Of a stretch of DNA of 64,000 bases, positions 1-9,402 are shown piece after piece (position 1 is the first letter of the stretch; every line of letters begins with the position of its first letter). Both the position numbers and the translations under genes were made by a program. The notes beneath the pieces were generated by a model, which ran no database searches, was not told the origin of the DNA, and saw only the letters and a program-made list of their open reading frames with translations. Source of the DNA: a virus; IMG/VR virus record IMGVR_UViG_3300028840_008180, positions 28,083 through 92,082 of that record; one strand, 5' to 3'.

Positions 1-1092
1 TTCCACGCCACGGCAGTCAAAACCACCGGGAACAATCGCACCGGACAAACCTTCAATGTAAGGTCGCACACTTCGCATGTCTTTGGCCGATTCGAGTGCT
101 TCTGCTGCTATCCATCTTATCTTCACCTTCACGTCGTTAGAAACGCCCGCATGATATAAGGCTTCCTTCAATGAAATGTACGCCTCATCACAATTCTCAT
201 ACTTACCAATGATACCTACTTCGATTTCTGGTAGGTCCACGGCGCTCATGTACTTCTCAACCAGATCACGGTACTTATGAATCCTTACGCCTTGCCGACG
301 CATGTGAAACTTGTCAGCAATAAGATCATCGATGTGCCGATTATAGAACTCGATGGGTACTTGGTAGATTGAGTCGACATCCGGTGCTTCGCAAACAAAG
401 TCACGGGGTAGGTTGGTTAGATGCGAGATTTTATCAAGGATTTTCTCAGGTACCGGGCGGTCGACACGACAGAGTAGTATGTCGGGATTGATACCGAAAC
501 CTTGTAATGATTTCACAGAGTTTTGGAGCGGTTTGGTCTTGAACTCCTTAATAGTCGGTATCCAAAGGATCGGTGCAACCATCAGTACAAGTACGTCATC
601 AGGGTTCTTTTGCTTATATTGCCTAATCGCCTCCAGATAAGGACCTGATTCGAGGTCACCAATCGTGCCACCGATTTCACAGATACAAACGTCACAATCG
701 GCACCCACGGTTTTGAATCGTTCTTGAATTTTATCAGTACAGTGTGGGATGATTTGTACCGTTTGACCTAGATAGTGACCTTCCTCTTCCTCATCCAGTA
801 TTTCTTTGTAAAGCCGACCGCTGGTAAAGATGTTATCAGAGGAGACTTCGATACCCGCAATTCGTTCATAATGCCCTAGGTCTAAGTCGGCTTCGGTACC
901 GTCATTACAAAGAAACACCTCGCCGTGTTGGCGAGGGTTCATGGTTCCAGCGTTGATATTGAGGTAAGGATCGAACTTGACTACCTGGACAGTCGCTCCC
1001 CGCATTTTCAAGAGAAGCCCTATGCTGGCGGAAGAGATACCCTTACCAGTTCCACTGATCACCCCACCGACAACGATAACATACTTGGCCAT
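1..1092 (-). CDS. pyrG: CTP synthase, 3' part outside the window
   Basis: Converts UTP to CTP with ATP and glutamine; in a phage it boosts cytidine nucleotides for DNA synthesis. The 364 visible codons cover the amidoligase domain and the start of the glutamine amidotransferase domain. Visible signatures are the GGVISGTGKG P-loop (about residues 9-18), FDPYLN (40-45), EIGGTIGD (139-146) and, at the truncated end, VPGGF of the glutaminase domain. The family is about 540 residues, so roughly one third is missing only because the window ends. Ribonucleotide reductase nearby fits a nucleotide-supply block. Confidence 0.95.
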   Translation of the reverse strand, partial: MAKYVIVVGGVISGTGKGISSASIGLLLKMRGATVQVVKFDPYLNINAGTMNPRQHGEVFLCNDGTEADLDLGHYERIAGIEVSSDNIFTSGRLYKEILDEEEEGHYLGQTVQIIPHCTDKIQERFKTVGADCDVCICEIGGTIGDLESGPYLEAIRQYKQKNPDDVLVLMVAPILWIPTIKEFKTKPLQNSVKSLQGFGINPDILLCRVDRPVPEKILDKISHLTNLPRDFVCEAPDVDSIYQVPIEFYNRHIDDLIADKFHMRRQGVRIHKYRDLVEKYMSAVDLPEIEVGIIGKYENCDEAYISLKEALYHAGVSNDVKVKIRWIAAEALESAKDMRSVRPYIEGLSGAIVPGGFDCRGVE

Positions 1093-1104
1093 AAGATATC
1101 AGAG

Positions 1105-1302
1105 CTAGTCTTCCCCCAATGCTTCCTTAATTTCTACGAGTGGTATAATCCCCGACTGTGGCTTCCCGTTTTCATCAAGCCAAACACCTTTGTAGTGGCT
1201 TTCATTACCTTGCTTGTGAAGAAACACCTCCACTCGTCGGCCAAACCGCTTAAGCTGTATGGTTCGTCCGGTATAATCATTACTCTTCTTCTTCGTCATC
1301 AT
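1105..1302 (-). CDS. small conserved-looking basic protein
   Basis: Unrecognised 65-residue protein; basic N-terminus (MMTKKKSNDYTGR) followed by a compact beta-like stretch (VEVFLHKQ, YKGVWLDENGKP). AGGAGAG lies directly before two adjacent ATGs; spacing favours the second, at 1299. It overlaps the end of the upstream minus gene and sits 12 bases before pyrG, so it is probably co-transcribed. Confidence 0.6.
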   Translation of the reverse strand: MMTKKKSNDYTGRTIQLKRFGRRVEVFLHKQGNESHYKGVWLDENGKPQSGIIPLVEIKEALGED

Positions 1303-1480
1303 CTCTCCTGGGTTTGCGTAATACAACAACGAGACCGTTGTATTGGCCGCCCTCTGTCTTCTCTGGGTGTGAGAAGATGTTGAAGATTGTCCAATCGGTC
1401 TTTTCTTCGATCTCATTCAGTGTTTCGGTAAGCTCAATTCCGGTCGTCCGGATAGCTTTCCAGAGATACTTCGTTTTCAT
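1280..1480 (-). CDS. hypothetical protein with acidic tail
   Basis: 66 residues of unknown function. It begins MKTKYLWKAIRTTG after a GGGAG ribosome site and ends in a run DDDEEEE. Its 3' end overlaps the next minus gene by about 20 bases, typical of the packed operon here. Nothing in the sequence indicates a specific activity. Confidence 0.6.
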   Translation of the reverse strand: MKTKYLWKAIRTTGIELTETLNEIEEKTDWTIFNIFSHPEKTEGGQYNGLVVVLRKPRRDDDEEEE

Positions 1481-1492
1481 GGTATCTCCCTT

Positions 1493-1813
1493 CTATTGGT
1501 AGCCAAGCTGATCCCATATGAAATCTTCGTTGACGGCCTCGGGTGGCGCATCAACGTCCTGGGGTATCGGCAATGAGCTAATTCTTCCGGCTCGCTTATC
1601 TTTCAGAATGTCTCGCAGATCAGCGGTGTGGAAGATCATGTTCCATCTTATGGTAAGGTCGGCAACAGGTTCCTTCTCGTTGAAAATCTGTGCTTGTAGT
1701 GGTTCGATCATCTTCCTAAGTCGATCCTTGACATGAATGCCTATGAACTCCCGTGCCCGCATGGACATTTCGTCCAAGATGACCTCCAGTTCCTCATTGG
1801 TCAATTCTTTCAT
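1493..1813 (-). CDS. hypothetical helical protein
   Basis: 106 residues, unknown. The start at MKELTNEELEV is preferred to a longer reading because AAGAGGTG precedes it by a suitable distance. The N-terminal half is charged and helical (LEVILDEMSMRAREF), the C-terminus Pro-rich and acidic. It follows the ribonucleotide reductase gene closely, the longer alternative overlapping the reductase stop, so the two are likely co-expressed. Confidence 0.65.
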   Translation of the reverse strand: MKELTNEELEVILDEMSMRAREFIGIHVKDRLRKMIEPLQAQIFNEKEPVADLTIRWNMIFHTADLRDILKDKRAGRISSLPIPQDVDAPPEAVNEDFIWDQLGYQ

Positions 1814-1824
1814 TCGTACACCTC

Positions 1825-4020
1825 TTAGATCAGTTCGCATGTCCCGCCTGAGCAGGCAACCTCCTCAAGCGGCTTAGTGTTGTCTTCGAGTTCAACTAAC
1901 CCCATATAATCTACATCGACATAACTGCGTCTCAAATCCAGCCATTTTTTCCAATTATTGACTTCCTTCATCAAATAGGTGCATCGTCGCACGTCTCCAT
2001 CGCAATATCTGTCGGCGAATTGTTTGACTCGTCTGATCCACTCTTCCTTGCGTTTTTGGTGTTCTTCGGTCTCCCCGTGCATCAATTTGCCGTTCAAACC
2101 TAATGCGGCATCACAGGCTGCCCAGAGGTTATCACGAAAGGCAGCTAACCCGTCCACAATGAGACCACTCGCTAGTAACGCTCCATCGCCATAGCGACTC
2201 AAAATTTCTCTCGGTGTATGTACATTTACCATTGGAGCCTGGGGATAGTCCAGATCACCTGAAACCGGTAGGAGACTAACACCGGCGAACCACTTGCGAT
2301 TTTTGTAGATAAAGTCGCAAATGTCGTCCCATTCGTCCTCATGTACGTTGATAGTGTTGCTCACATTATGTGTTAGCCACTCTTGGGTGCAAAGTTCCTT
2401 TCTCTTTCCGCCAGCCACCCAGTTCTGCTGGGTTGATTTAACGTTCTCTAGTAGTTCAACCGCTGACAGATCGTTCTTCGTCTTCGCTCCGTCAGGCACC
2501 TCCACACAAAACGTAATGATTTGATCGGTGTCGTTTGCACTCCATACACTCTTCTCACAAGCCTTTGGGTTGTAACCCTCGAAGTGCGTGAAGACCTCCT
2601 CCATTTCATTGGCCTGAACTCGTCGAAAGTAACGACGGGCGTGGTGCGGGTGAACACCACTAGCCGAACCTAAGATGCAACTGGCGGTGCCTGAGGGCTT
2701 GATGCAAGTACACCGTGCAGCAGGGTTAATACCAATTTTCTTCGCCATCCATTCATTCGTTTCAATGACAAGCTGCGCCATCTCACGTTGTAGTCTGGGG
2801 TTGAATGTTACATGGGGATTATCTTGCATGCCTGTAACGGATACGCCTAGTAACGCTTCCTTTTGAACAATCTCTTCAGTGACCTCCCCGAGGTATGGGA
2901 AAGAAGTGTAACCGGCTTGAAGTGTTCCTAAGATGGCGGCAGCACGGGCGGCTAGTGCAAAGTCTTCCTTGCATTTCACTTTCTTGCCGTTGATCTCTGA
3001 AAGGTTACACATTTGCACGCCGCTTTCACCGGTCTTCCAATGCACGGGCCAACCGCCAATTTCAACACACGGGTTCGGCAACTGCTCAGTTGAGTCGCTC
3101 CAATAGAACGCAGGTTCGCCAAACTGCTTGACAGAGTCAATCAGTTTGGCGAACTGCTCCTTCGTCACCTCGCCCCGCACCAACATAGCTGAGTTGTTAG
3201 ATCGCCCACGTTGTGGATTTTCTCTAAACCAGTTCCCCGTCTTGGCTTGGATCATCTCCTCGTCATCGAGTGAGAAGATGCAAATCGAAGCGGAACGTCG
3301 CACTCCACCCGACAGTACAGCGTCGGACGCATGCATCGTAATGTCGTAAGCGTCGATTGGCCGCAAGTGACTTTGCTTGGTCATGCGATCATCGAGAAGC
3401 TCCCGAATAATTTCCAATGATCTCTTCAATGGTTCTGGTCCTGGTGCTTTACCTGCGCATGAAGAGAGTGGTGAGCCTGCGGGTCGGATTAACGAGTAAT
3501 CAAACTTGACTTCACAATGTCGAAATTCTGGAAACTCTGGATGGTTGAAGTAACTTGCTAGAAGGACGCCAAGTGCATCAGCCCAACCTTCAATCGAGTC
3601 AGGGACTTTGAAGGTTTTTACTTTTTTCTTTTTAGAAACAAGATCGAATGGTGGTAGCTTTACAACGTGGTGCTTCTGGACGGAAAACCCAACACCAGAC
3701 CCGCAAAGGAGAAGCCAGAATGCTTCTTGAAAGAAACGGATGCGGTCGCAAAACGACATTGTACAATTATACAACCTAGCTGGATTTTTCTCGATGGGTC
3801 GGCCACCAAACTGTAGTGCTCGTTGCGAACCGAGTACCCTCTTCTCTTTCATCAACGGTCGTACCCATTCTATTTCCTCTTCAGCTTGTGGGTACCGCCG
3901 CAAGTGCATATCCATAACTCGATCAACTGCTTCATGCCATGTTTCTCGTCGTCGTTCATCGGAGTTGTATCTTGCGTATTTGCTGTAGTACGTATATTCC
4001 TGTAGCGCACGAATTGACAT
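1825..4020 (-). CDS. nrdJ: adenosylcobalamin-dependent (class II) ribonucleotide reductase
   Basis: Reduces ribonucleotides to deoxyribonucleotides using a B12-derived radical, independent of oxygen. At 731 residues it matches the monomeric RTPR type. Visible residues: first active-site Cys in LYNCTMSF (C86), the thiyl-radical loop NPCVEI (N316, C318, E320), the second disulfide Cys in MCNL (C338), and the C-terminal shuttle pair C723/C728 in ACSGGTC. No NrdB-like partner is visible, as expected for class II. GGATAGAAAGAG precedes the ATG. The phage therefore depends on host or environmental cobalamin. Confidence 0.93.
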   Translation of the reverse strand: MSIRALQEYTYYSKYARYNSDERRRETWHEAVDRVMDMHLRRYPQAEEEIEWVRPLMKEKRVLGSQRALQFGGRPIEKNPARLYNCTMSFCDRIRFFQEAFWLLLCGSGVGFSVQKHHVVKLPPFDLVSKKKKVKTFKVPDSIEGWADALGVLLASYFNHPEFPEFRHCEVKFDYSLIRPAGSPLSSCAGKAPGPEPLKRSLEIIRELLDDRMTKQSHLRPIDAYDITMHASDAVLSGGVRRSASICIFSLDDEEMIQAKTGNWFRENPQRGRSNNSAMLVRGEVTKEQFAKLIDSVKQFGEPAFYWSDSTEQLPNPCVEIGGWPVHWKTGESGVQMCNLSEINGKKVKCKEDFALAARAAAILGTLQAGYTSFPYLGEVTEEIVQKEALLGVSVTGMQDNPHVTFNPRLQREMAQLVIETNEWMAKKIGINPAARCTCIKPSGTASCILGSASGVHPHHARRYFRRVQANEMEEVFTHFEGYNPKACEKSVWSANDTDQIITFCVEVPDGAKTKNDLSAVELLENVKSTQQNWVAGGKRKELCTQEWLTHNVSNTINVHEDEWDDICDFIYKNRKWFAGVSLLPVSGDLDYPQAPMVNVHTPREILSRYGDGALLASGLIVDGLAAFRDNLWAACDAALGLNGKLMHGETEEHQKRKEEWIRRVKQFADRYCDGDVRRCTYLMKEVNNWKKWLDLRRSYVDVDYMGLVELEDNTKPLEEVACSGGTCELI

Positions 4021-4108
4021 CTCTTTCTATCCTTCTAATTCTTGTGTGATCCCATTGAAGCGTAGAGATATGTAACAAATTCCATCCAAAAAATTGCACT
4101 TATTATGC

Positions 4109-4134
4109 GGTTAATTTTAGGTTAATAGGTTAAT
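4109..4134. repeat. three GGTTAAT repeats
   Basis: GGTTAAT occurs three times (starts 4109, 4120, 4128) in the AT-rich gap about 90-110 bases upstream of the nrdJ start. This could be a regulator-binding array or simple AT-rich chance; no factor can be named. Confidence 0.35.
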
Positions 4135-4141
4135 ACAAAAA

Positions 4142-4168
4142 TGTGGCTAAAACAGGTAAAAAAAGCCA
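4142..4168 (-). terminator. terminator after gp46 operon
   Basis: On the minus strand, directly after the gp46 stop, GTGGCT and AGCCAC form a stem followed by ATTTTTG. The loop is long and U-rich, so it is a modest intrinsic terminator that would separate gp46 from nrdJ. Confidence 0.45.
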
Positions 4169-7100
4169 CTAACCGATCCTTCTGGTGAAGCCATTTTGCT
4201 TCTGTACCATGATGGTTCTGACACCATCAAGCATCTGTCGAAGATGGGTGTTGTGAGTAACAACAAAGACTTGTTTTTCCTTCGCCAACTCACAGATAGT
4301 TTGGTAGATGCTTCTCACTCCTCGCTGGTCGATACTGTCAGAAACCTCGTCAAGGAAAACGAGGGATGGCCATGTTCCACTAGAGAACATCATTACATGA
4401 GCAAACGCCTGGGAGATAGCTAGGTTGATCCGTTTTCGCTCACCACCACATGTGACAGAGTAGCTGTAAGCTTTGCCCTTAATAGGCTTGATGGTGGCAT
4501 CTAAATGTCCATCGAAACTGACCTCCATGCGGCCATCCATCAGGTGTTCCATCCAGTAAGCAATCCTTGCGTTCAATGCCGGTGTAATACCTTCGATGAT
4601 ATAAGAGCGAATACCATTTGGGCCGAATACTTTGATTGCATACTTGTAGTAGGGAATGATTTCTTCTGTCGCCTTTACCTTGACATCTTGATCTTCCTTC
4701 TTCTCGATGATTTCGATAAGGTCTTTGCGAGCTTGTTTCAGAATCTCTACGTAAGGACCACCATCAACTAGTTCATCCTCCTTAGCTTGAATGCTTCTTT
4801 CTGTTTGAGACAGCTTTTCCTTCAGCACCAGTTCTGTTGAGGTGAGGTCAGGTCGTTGCACGCCCCCAAGCTCTTCCAGTCGACTCTTGTCGTTTTGAAT
4901 CGATTTCTTGATTGCATTCAGTTTGATACCAGCAATCCTCTTGAGTTCAGCTAGTTTGGCTAACGTTCCTTCATACTTTGCGATCTCAAGTTTGATGCTA
5001 TCCTTCCGGACTTCATTAGCATTGATCTTTGGTTCCAAATGGTCGATCTTATTGTTGTGAAGTTTGATCACATGCTTGTAGTGTTGTTTGTTAATAGGTC
5101 CATAACAGTGCGGGCACTTGGCACCTTCGGGAAGCTTATTGAGTTTAGCGATCTCTCCCTTGCACTTCTCACGTTCCTTTATCATGTCCCGCATTTCACG
5201 ATCTAGCGATTTGTAGCTAAGTTTCAACTCGTGAATCTTCAAGGAGACCTTGTTGTGATTCTCTTTGGTTTTCTGGAGCGCCTCATCCATGTTGGTCTCT
5301 TTAACGTCCTTATCAGCCAACCCATCTTGAATCGCCACAATTTCATTTTGTGCCCCTTCGTATTCGAGCAACGCCGAGCCGATATCCGTATTTCCGATTT
5401 GACCTTTGAGGACTTCGATTTGACCTTTGAGGGTCTCAATATCTTTGAGACAGTTAGCACGCCACGCTTTGTTTTGTTGCTCAACTTGCGAAATACGATC
5501 AAGGCACGACGCTTCCGATTCCTTGATCTGTTCGTAGGCGGTCATAAGCGATTTCAATTCCGCCTCGGTTGCTTTCAACTCCTTCTTAGCGGTCTCCAAG
5601 TAGTCGTTGTAGACTTCAAGTGACAGAAGGTTCTCGGCAATCGCTCGCTGCTCTTTTGAATCACACTCCAGAAAGTTGTATTCGTTGTGCTGTCCAAAGC
5701 AGACGACGTTCACAAATGCTTTGTGATTCATCTTGAGGATTTCTTCAATTCGCTTCTGCGTGGGTATCTGCCCACCACGACTATCCTCGTTGTTGTTCTT
5801 GGCTGGAGCATCAATCCATGGTGGGCCTCCTTGCCACAATCGGACAGTGTCGGGTTGTCGGGTGCGGACAATCCGGTACCGTACATCGTCGATGCTGAAG
5901 ATGATCTCAACCTCAAGCTTCTTACCTGTCCGGTTGTGGATGGCATCTGTATGCTTAACCTTCTTCCTAATGGTGTTACCATACAAACCGTAGACAACCA
6001 TTTCGGCTATGGTGGAGTTATGTACAACAGTAAAATCGGCCAAGAGAAACAAGTGGTTACCGTCAGTTTGGAAACCATAGTAATTTCCGGTGCCTATTGG
6101 TTGTACCGAAATACCTACCGTTAGCGGGTCTTTGGATTTAGATGTAGGTTGACAAGTTTTACGTGGTACTCTGGTTGGTATTTTTGAACAGTCGCCGCCA
6201 ATATGAACTCGCCAGTAAGTTCCGGTTGCTCCCGTTTGACATTTTTTTTGACATTCTTTGGGGTAAGCTGAGAAGCCTAATGATCTAGCGAGGTAAGCGA
6301 CATCAAATACTAACTTCTTGTTCTTATTTACAAACTCGAAACAGCCGCCGTTAAGGTGCCCATCCGAGTCCATGAGTCCAGCTAAAAGCTCCAAACGTAC
6401 TTGTCTTGAATTAGCCTTGTATTGTAAGGGCACATGTTTGTTGTCTATTAGCTGGTAAGACTTAAGGTCTTTTAGTAAAGAGTTACAATTACGTGGGAAG
6501 CAATCTTTGGGTGATGTGGCTTTATGCTCCATTTGAAGCCATTTACGAACTCTGTCTATCGACCGCCACACAGCGGCAACACTCGGTTTCTCCTCTTGGT
6601 ACCTAGAACAGTACTTCGGATATGATTTTCCAGCCTTCGTGGCAATTTCACTATAACACGCACCATTGAGATGTTGGTTGTAAATGAAAAACTCCGGAGG
6701 GTCGGGGCGAGCATCTAAATTATCACTATGAATGGCTAGGTGCGGAACATCTTTTGAGTTCTTAAATTCACGAACTTGTAAGTTGCGTGATGCTGCCTCG
6801 GTCTTCACCACTTCGTGTACCACCGAGTCAATGTTTGTAATAATGGTTCCGGTCGAATTTCCGTCCCCCAACCAAATACCCAAAAAATACGGATCGATTC
6901 TTATTGGAGCCTTAGGAAAATCTACTGCTGTTCTGTAACCGCCCATTAAGTGCTTAAACGTCTTTGATTGTTTGAGGTAATCCTTGACGCTGATATTGAA
7001 TATTGAAGAGTCCTCTTTGCTTGCGAATTTCGATTTGCTATACCGGTTGTACTTTTTGTCCTTAGTTTTCAACGTTAATATATGAGATTCGTTCACTACA

Positions 7101-7465
7101 TACGAGTCTCCTTTGTTAGGAATGACCCGGTATAGTGGTTCTCGACCACGAGCTAACTTAAGCACTTTGCGGGGTGACGAATCATTTCCCATCACCTCAT
7201 CGCCCACGACTATATCCTCTACCTTTTTGATAGTTCCATCATACATTAAGATGGGTGTGCCCTTACCAAAACATTTCCCCGCAGCATTCGAGTGGTACTC
7301 ATTGCCTGATTCGCTACACTCAAGTTCGTCCCACTCATCTTCATCGTGTAGGTCGAGATTACGACCTTTGATAAGAACGATGTTACCCAGTTCTGTGAAA
7401 TTTATTTCGATAGGTTCTTCGCCGATGCAAAAGAAGTTCTTTGCACGGATGTATTCAATTCTCAT
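4169..7465 (-). CDS. gp46/SbcC-type recombination ATPase with an inserted intein
   Basis: Large subunit of the gp46/gp47 (SbcC/SbcD, Rad50/Mre11) complex that resects DNA ends for recombination-dependent replication. The 1098-residue reading frame is a ~679-residue host protein split by a 419-residue intein (residues 65-483). Extein parts: start MRIEYIRAKNFFCIG, P-loop S-N-A-A-G-K / S-T split exactly after GK, FGQH Q-loop near 590, coiled coils, CPHC zinc hook (784-787), CGGER signature and Walker B LVFLDE near the C-terminus. The ATPase cannot work until the intein splices out. It overlaps gp47 by four bases. Confidence 0.93.
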   Translation of the reverse strand: MRIEYIRAKNFFCIGEEPIEINFTELGNIVLIKGRNLDLHDEDEWDELECSESGNEYHSNAAGKCFGKGTPILMYDGTIKKVEDIVVGDEVMGNDSSPRKVLKLARGREPLYRVIPNKGDSYVVNESHILTLKTKDKKYNRYSKSKFASKEDSSIFNISVKDYLKQSKTFKHLMGGYRTAVDFPKAPIRIDPYFLGIWLGDGNSTGTIITNIDSVVHEVVKTEAASRNLQVREFKNSKDVPHLAIHSDNLDARPDPPEFFIYNQHLNGACYSEIATKAGKSYPKYCSRYQEEKPSVAAVWRSIDRVRKWLQMEHKATSPKDCFPRNCNSLLKDLKSYQLIDNKHVPLQYKANSRQVRLELLAGLMDSDGHLNGGCFEFVNKNKKLVFDVAYLARSLGFSAYPKECQKKCQTGATGTYWRVHIGGDCSKIPTRVPRKTCQPTSKSKDPLTVGISVQPIGTGNYYGFQTDGNHLFLLADFTVVHNSTIAEMVVYGLYGNTIRKKVKHTDAIHNRTGKKLEVEIIFSIDDVRYRIVRTRQPDTVRLWQGGPPWIDAPAKNNNEDSRGGQIPTQKRIEEILKMNHKAFVNVVCFGQHNEYNFLECDSKEQRAIAENLLSLEVYNDYLETAKKELKATEAELKSLMTAYEQIKESEASCLDRISQVEQQNKAWRANCLKDIETLKGQIEVLKGQIGNTDIGSALLEYEGAQNEIVAIQDGLADKDVKETNMDEALQKTKENHNKVSLKIHELKLSYKSLDREMRDMIKEREKCKGEIAKLNKLPEGAKCPHCYGPINKQHYKHVIKLHNNKIDHLEPKINANEVRKDSIKLEIAKYEGTLAKLAELKRIAGIKLNAIKKSIQNDKSRLEELGGVQRPDLTSTELVLKEKLSQTERSIQAKEDELVDGGPYVEILKQARKDLIEIIEKKEDQDVKVKATEEIIPYYKYAIKVFGPNGIRSYIIEGITPALNARIAYWMEHLMDGRMEVSFDGHLDATIKPIKGKAYSYSVTCGGERKRINLAISQAFAHVMMFSSGTWPSLVFLDEVSDSIDQRGVRSIYQTICELAKEKQVFVVTHNTHLRQMLDGVRTIMVQKQNGFTRRIG
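6017..7273 (-). mobile_element. intein with LAGLIDADG homing endonuclease in the gp46 P-loop
   Basis: Codons 65-483 of the gp46 gene. Splice junctions are G-K/C at the N side and H-N/S at the C side: Cys1, penultimate His, terminal Asn, Ser+1. Hint blocks are visible: CFGKGTPILM at the start, a block B-like NESHILTL, and YYGFQTDGNHLFLL followed by VVHN at the end. Two LAGLIDADG-type motifs (FLGIWLGDG near 194-202 and LLAGLMDSDG near 360-368) mark a dodecapeptide homing endonuclease, so the element is probably mobile. Insertion in the most conserved ATPase motif is typical intein behaviour. Confidence 0.93.
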
Positions 7466-8541
7466 TCAACTTGACTCTTTTCGCAAATGTTCTTCAAAGT
7501 TGCCAGTAACTTATCAAAGTCAAGTCCTTTTGGAACTCCCTTCTCTTTGATGTATTCTTCTAGCATTTCTTCTTGGCCGCACGCAACAATGCGTTGTACG
7601 TCCTCAATCTTGTGCCTCGTTTTTACATCCTCTTTTCCCTTGGGTGAAGAAAACTCGAATGTGAGGATGTTGTGACTCTCCATCAAATCCTTTTTGAGGT
7701 CAACAAGATTTGTTGCAGAGATATCCTTTGGTTCCAACTTGATGAACGTGTTATCAAGGTCAAACGTCTCAAGTTCACTCTCCTTGACGATGAGATGCTT
7801 TGGTGAAAAGTCGTTGATCACATAATCCGTCTCTAACGTTTCTGTGTCCAACAATACCAAGTGCTTCTCTTGGAAGGCTTCTGCGAAATTGATCTCTAGT
7901 GGAGACCCAACATATTCGATGTTGTCGATTCGTTGGGCAGCGTGGTAGTGACCGAGGAAAACTCGTCTCCACGGTCGGAACTTCTCCGCATCAACATTCA
8001 CCATGTCTCCCTCATATTCCACTGACACATCTGCGTGTGTTTTGTAGAACGTATTCAACTGGGCTCCGTGCAATGCAATGTGACCGCACAATACAGGAGA
8101 CTGGCTATATGCGAAATGCTCTAGTTCGTCGAGGGGATTCAACGTGAATGGTAGGAAGTCAATGTCCAGACCTTCAATGTTGATCGTTTCACATTTAGTG
8201 ATGATGTTAACGTTGGGGATCGATCCGAGAGGGATGATGCTACTGATGTCAAGCTTGTCAGCGAACCACATATCATGGTTGCCGATTAACATGTGAAGCT
8301 TGAGAGGGGACCCTTCTTCGCCAACATACTTTTTGATGATTTCGTACGTGCGTTGATAAGGTAAGACCTGAATCTTTTCACGGTCTTGAAAAAGGTCACC
8401 AAGAAAGATGATGTGATGCGCTTCTTTTTCGAGCGCAGTTTCAAAAACCCATTTCAGAGCATCGAGACAGTGCTGCAAACGTCTGAGACTGTCTTTGTGT
8501 GCGGCAACATGAATGTCACCTGTCAGTAAAACCTTTGCCAT
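7462..8541 (-). CDS. gp47/SbcD/Mre11-type nuclease subunit
   Basis: Mn-dependent calcineurin-like phosphoesterase that with gp46 processes double-strand ends. 359 residues with all metal motifs visible: GDIHV near the start, GDLF, GNHD, and the two late GH motifs (CGHIALHG and GHYHAAQ). A C-terminal region of about 100 residues is likely the partner-binding part. The stop codon overlaps the gp46 ATG, so the two are translationally coupled. Confidence 0.93.
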   Translation of the reverse strand: MAKVLLTGDIHVAAHKDSLRRLQHCLDALKWVFETALEKEAHHIIFLGDLFQDREKIQVLPYQRTYEIIKKYVGEEGSPLKLHMLIGNHDMWFADKLDISSIIPLGSIPNVNIITKCETINIEGLDIDFLPFTLNPLDELEHFAYSQSPVLCGHIALHGAQLNTFYKTHADVSVEYEGDMVNVDAEKFRPWRRVFLGHYHAAQRIDNIEYVGSPLEINFAEAFQEKHLVLLDTETLETDYVINDFSPKHLIVKESELETFDLDNTFIKLEPKDISATNLVDLKKDLMESHNILTFEFSSPKGKEDVKTRHKIEDVQRIVACGQEEMLEEYIKEKGVPKGLDFDKLLATLKNICEKSQVE

Positions 8542-9080
8542 TAGAATCCTGGGCCAATACCTGGAGGTCCACCCATCCCAGGTCCTGCCGCAGGTCCGCC
8601 CATCGGGGCAGGTCCCATCGGTGCTCCACCCATCGGCGGTGCGCCGGGCGGTGTTGGCGGTGGTGCCATACCCGGCTGCTCTGCACCAGGGGCAGGAGCT
8701 TGGGGAGGAGGAGTTTCTCCACTATCTTTAGTATCGGCAATAGGCTCCCCAGACAATAGTTTTTCTAACAAAGACCAGACATCTTTTGCATTGAGTTCTT
8801 GCTGTGGTGCTGCGGCCTGTCCTGGGGCCCCAGGAGGCCCGCCTAAGCCCGGTCCACCAAGCGGAGGTCCACCTAGTCCGCCGCCGCCCATTGGCGGTGG
8901 AGGGCCTCCTAAGCCGCCTAATGGCCTTCCTCCAAGACCACCACCCATTGGTTTCGGTCCACCAAGTCCTCCCGGTGGTGCGCCAGGGGGTGGTAAAGGA
9001 GCGCCAGCACCAAGACCCCCCGGAGGAGGTCCGCCTAGCGGCTGTTCGTTGATCTGTTTTATGAACGCTTTGAATCGCAT
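8541..9080 (-). CDS. Pro/Gly-rich protein with putative capsid-targeting leader
   Basis: 179 residues. The start at MRFKAFIKQINEQ is chosen because it matches the leader shared by many small proteins in this window. The rest is low complexity: GGPPPGG/LGG/MGG runs, one short helical island (ELNAKDVWSLLEKLLSG), then more Pro/Gly/Met. No enzymatic motif is present; a structural or packaged role is inference from the leader. A TATATA box lies only 4 bases upstream, so any transcript from it would be near-leaderless and a longer N-terminus remains possible. Confidence 0.6.
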   Translation of the reverse strand: MRFKAFIKQINEQPLGGPPPGGLGAGAPLPPPGAPPGGLGGPKPMGGGLGGRPLGGLGGPPPPMGGGGLGGPPLGGPGLGGPPGAPGQAAAPQQELNAKDVWSLLEKLLSGEPIADTKDSGETPPPQAPAPGAEQPGMAPPPTPPGAPPMGGAPMGPAPMGGPAAGPGMGGPPGIGPGF

Positions 9081-9084
9081 GTCG

Positions 9085-9091
9085 TATATAT
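9085..9091 (-). promoter_or_regulatory. TATATA box, candidate late promoter
   Basis: Minus-strand GCATATATACGAC immediately before the MRFKAFI start. It matches the TATATA boxes found before other accessory genes; the very short distance to the ATG lowers confidence. Confidence 0.3.
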
Positions 9092-9239
9092 GCAAAGAAT
9101 TTTCGATATTCGAGCGAACATTTTGGGTCCGAGGAGCGTCTATGATAGTACTCCGGTGTAAAAGTGCGACAACTGACGGTTGTCTTAACATCGAGAGGAA
9201 AAATACTTCCCGGCGTTCCAGTGGGATGTCGGGCCAAAA

Positions 9240-9332
9240 ATGAGGAATACGATGAGAACTCTATTGTCCAGTTTGTTTAGTCTCAGCCTGTTATCATCGC
9301 TCTATAGCGATGGAATTGGAGGGTCTGTCTAA
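9240..9332 (+). CDS. possible 30-residue signal-like peptide
   Basis: Begins MRNTMRTLLSSLFSLSLL, a basic start followed by a hydrophobic core, and ends after SDGIGGSV. The ribosome site is weak (GTCGGG). It lies between a divergent gene and a strong terminator, so it could be a tiny membrane peptide or chance. Confidence 0.25.
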   Translation: MRNTMRTLLSSLFSLSLLSSLYSDGIGGSV

Positions 9333-9354
9333 GCAGTCTTGGACATACGGGGAA

Positions 9355-9402
9355 CAAAAAACCCCTTCGGCCCTCTCAGGAGAGCCGAAGGGGTTTTTTT
9401 AT
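9355..9402 (+). terminator. strong intrinsic terminator
   Basis: AACCCCTTCGG and CCGAAGGGGTT form a long GC stem followed by a run of seven T. The A-run on the other side makes it able to act in both directions, isolating the gp46/47 block from the tRNA island. Confidence 0.85.

Noticed and set aside
8791-9243. 150-residue plus-strand Pro/Gly-rich reading frame
   Set aside because: It is the antisense of the GGN/CCN-rich gene at 8541-9080; such low-complexity genes open all frames. No ribosome site.
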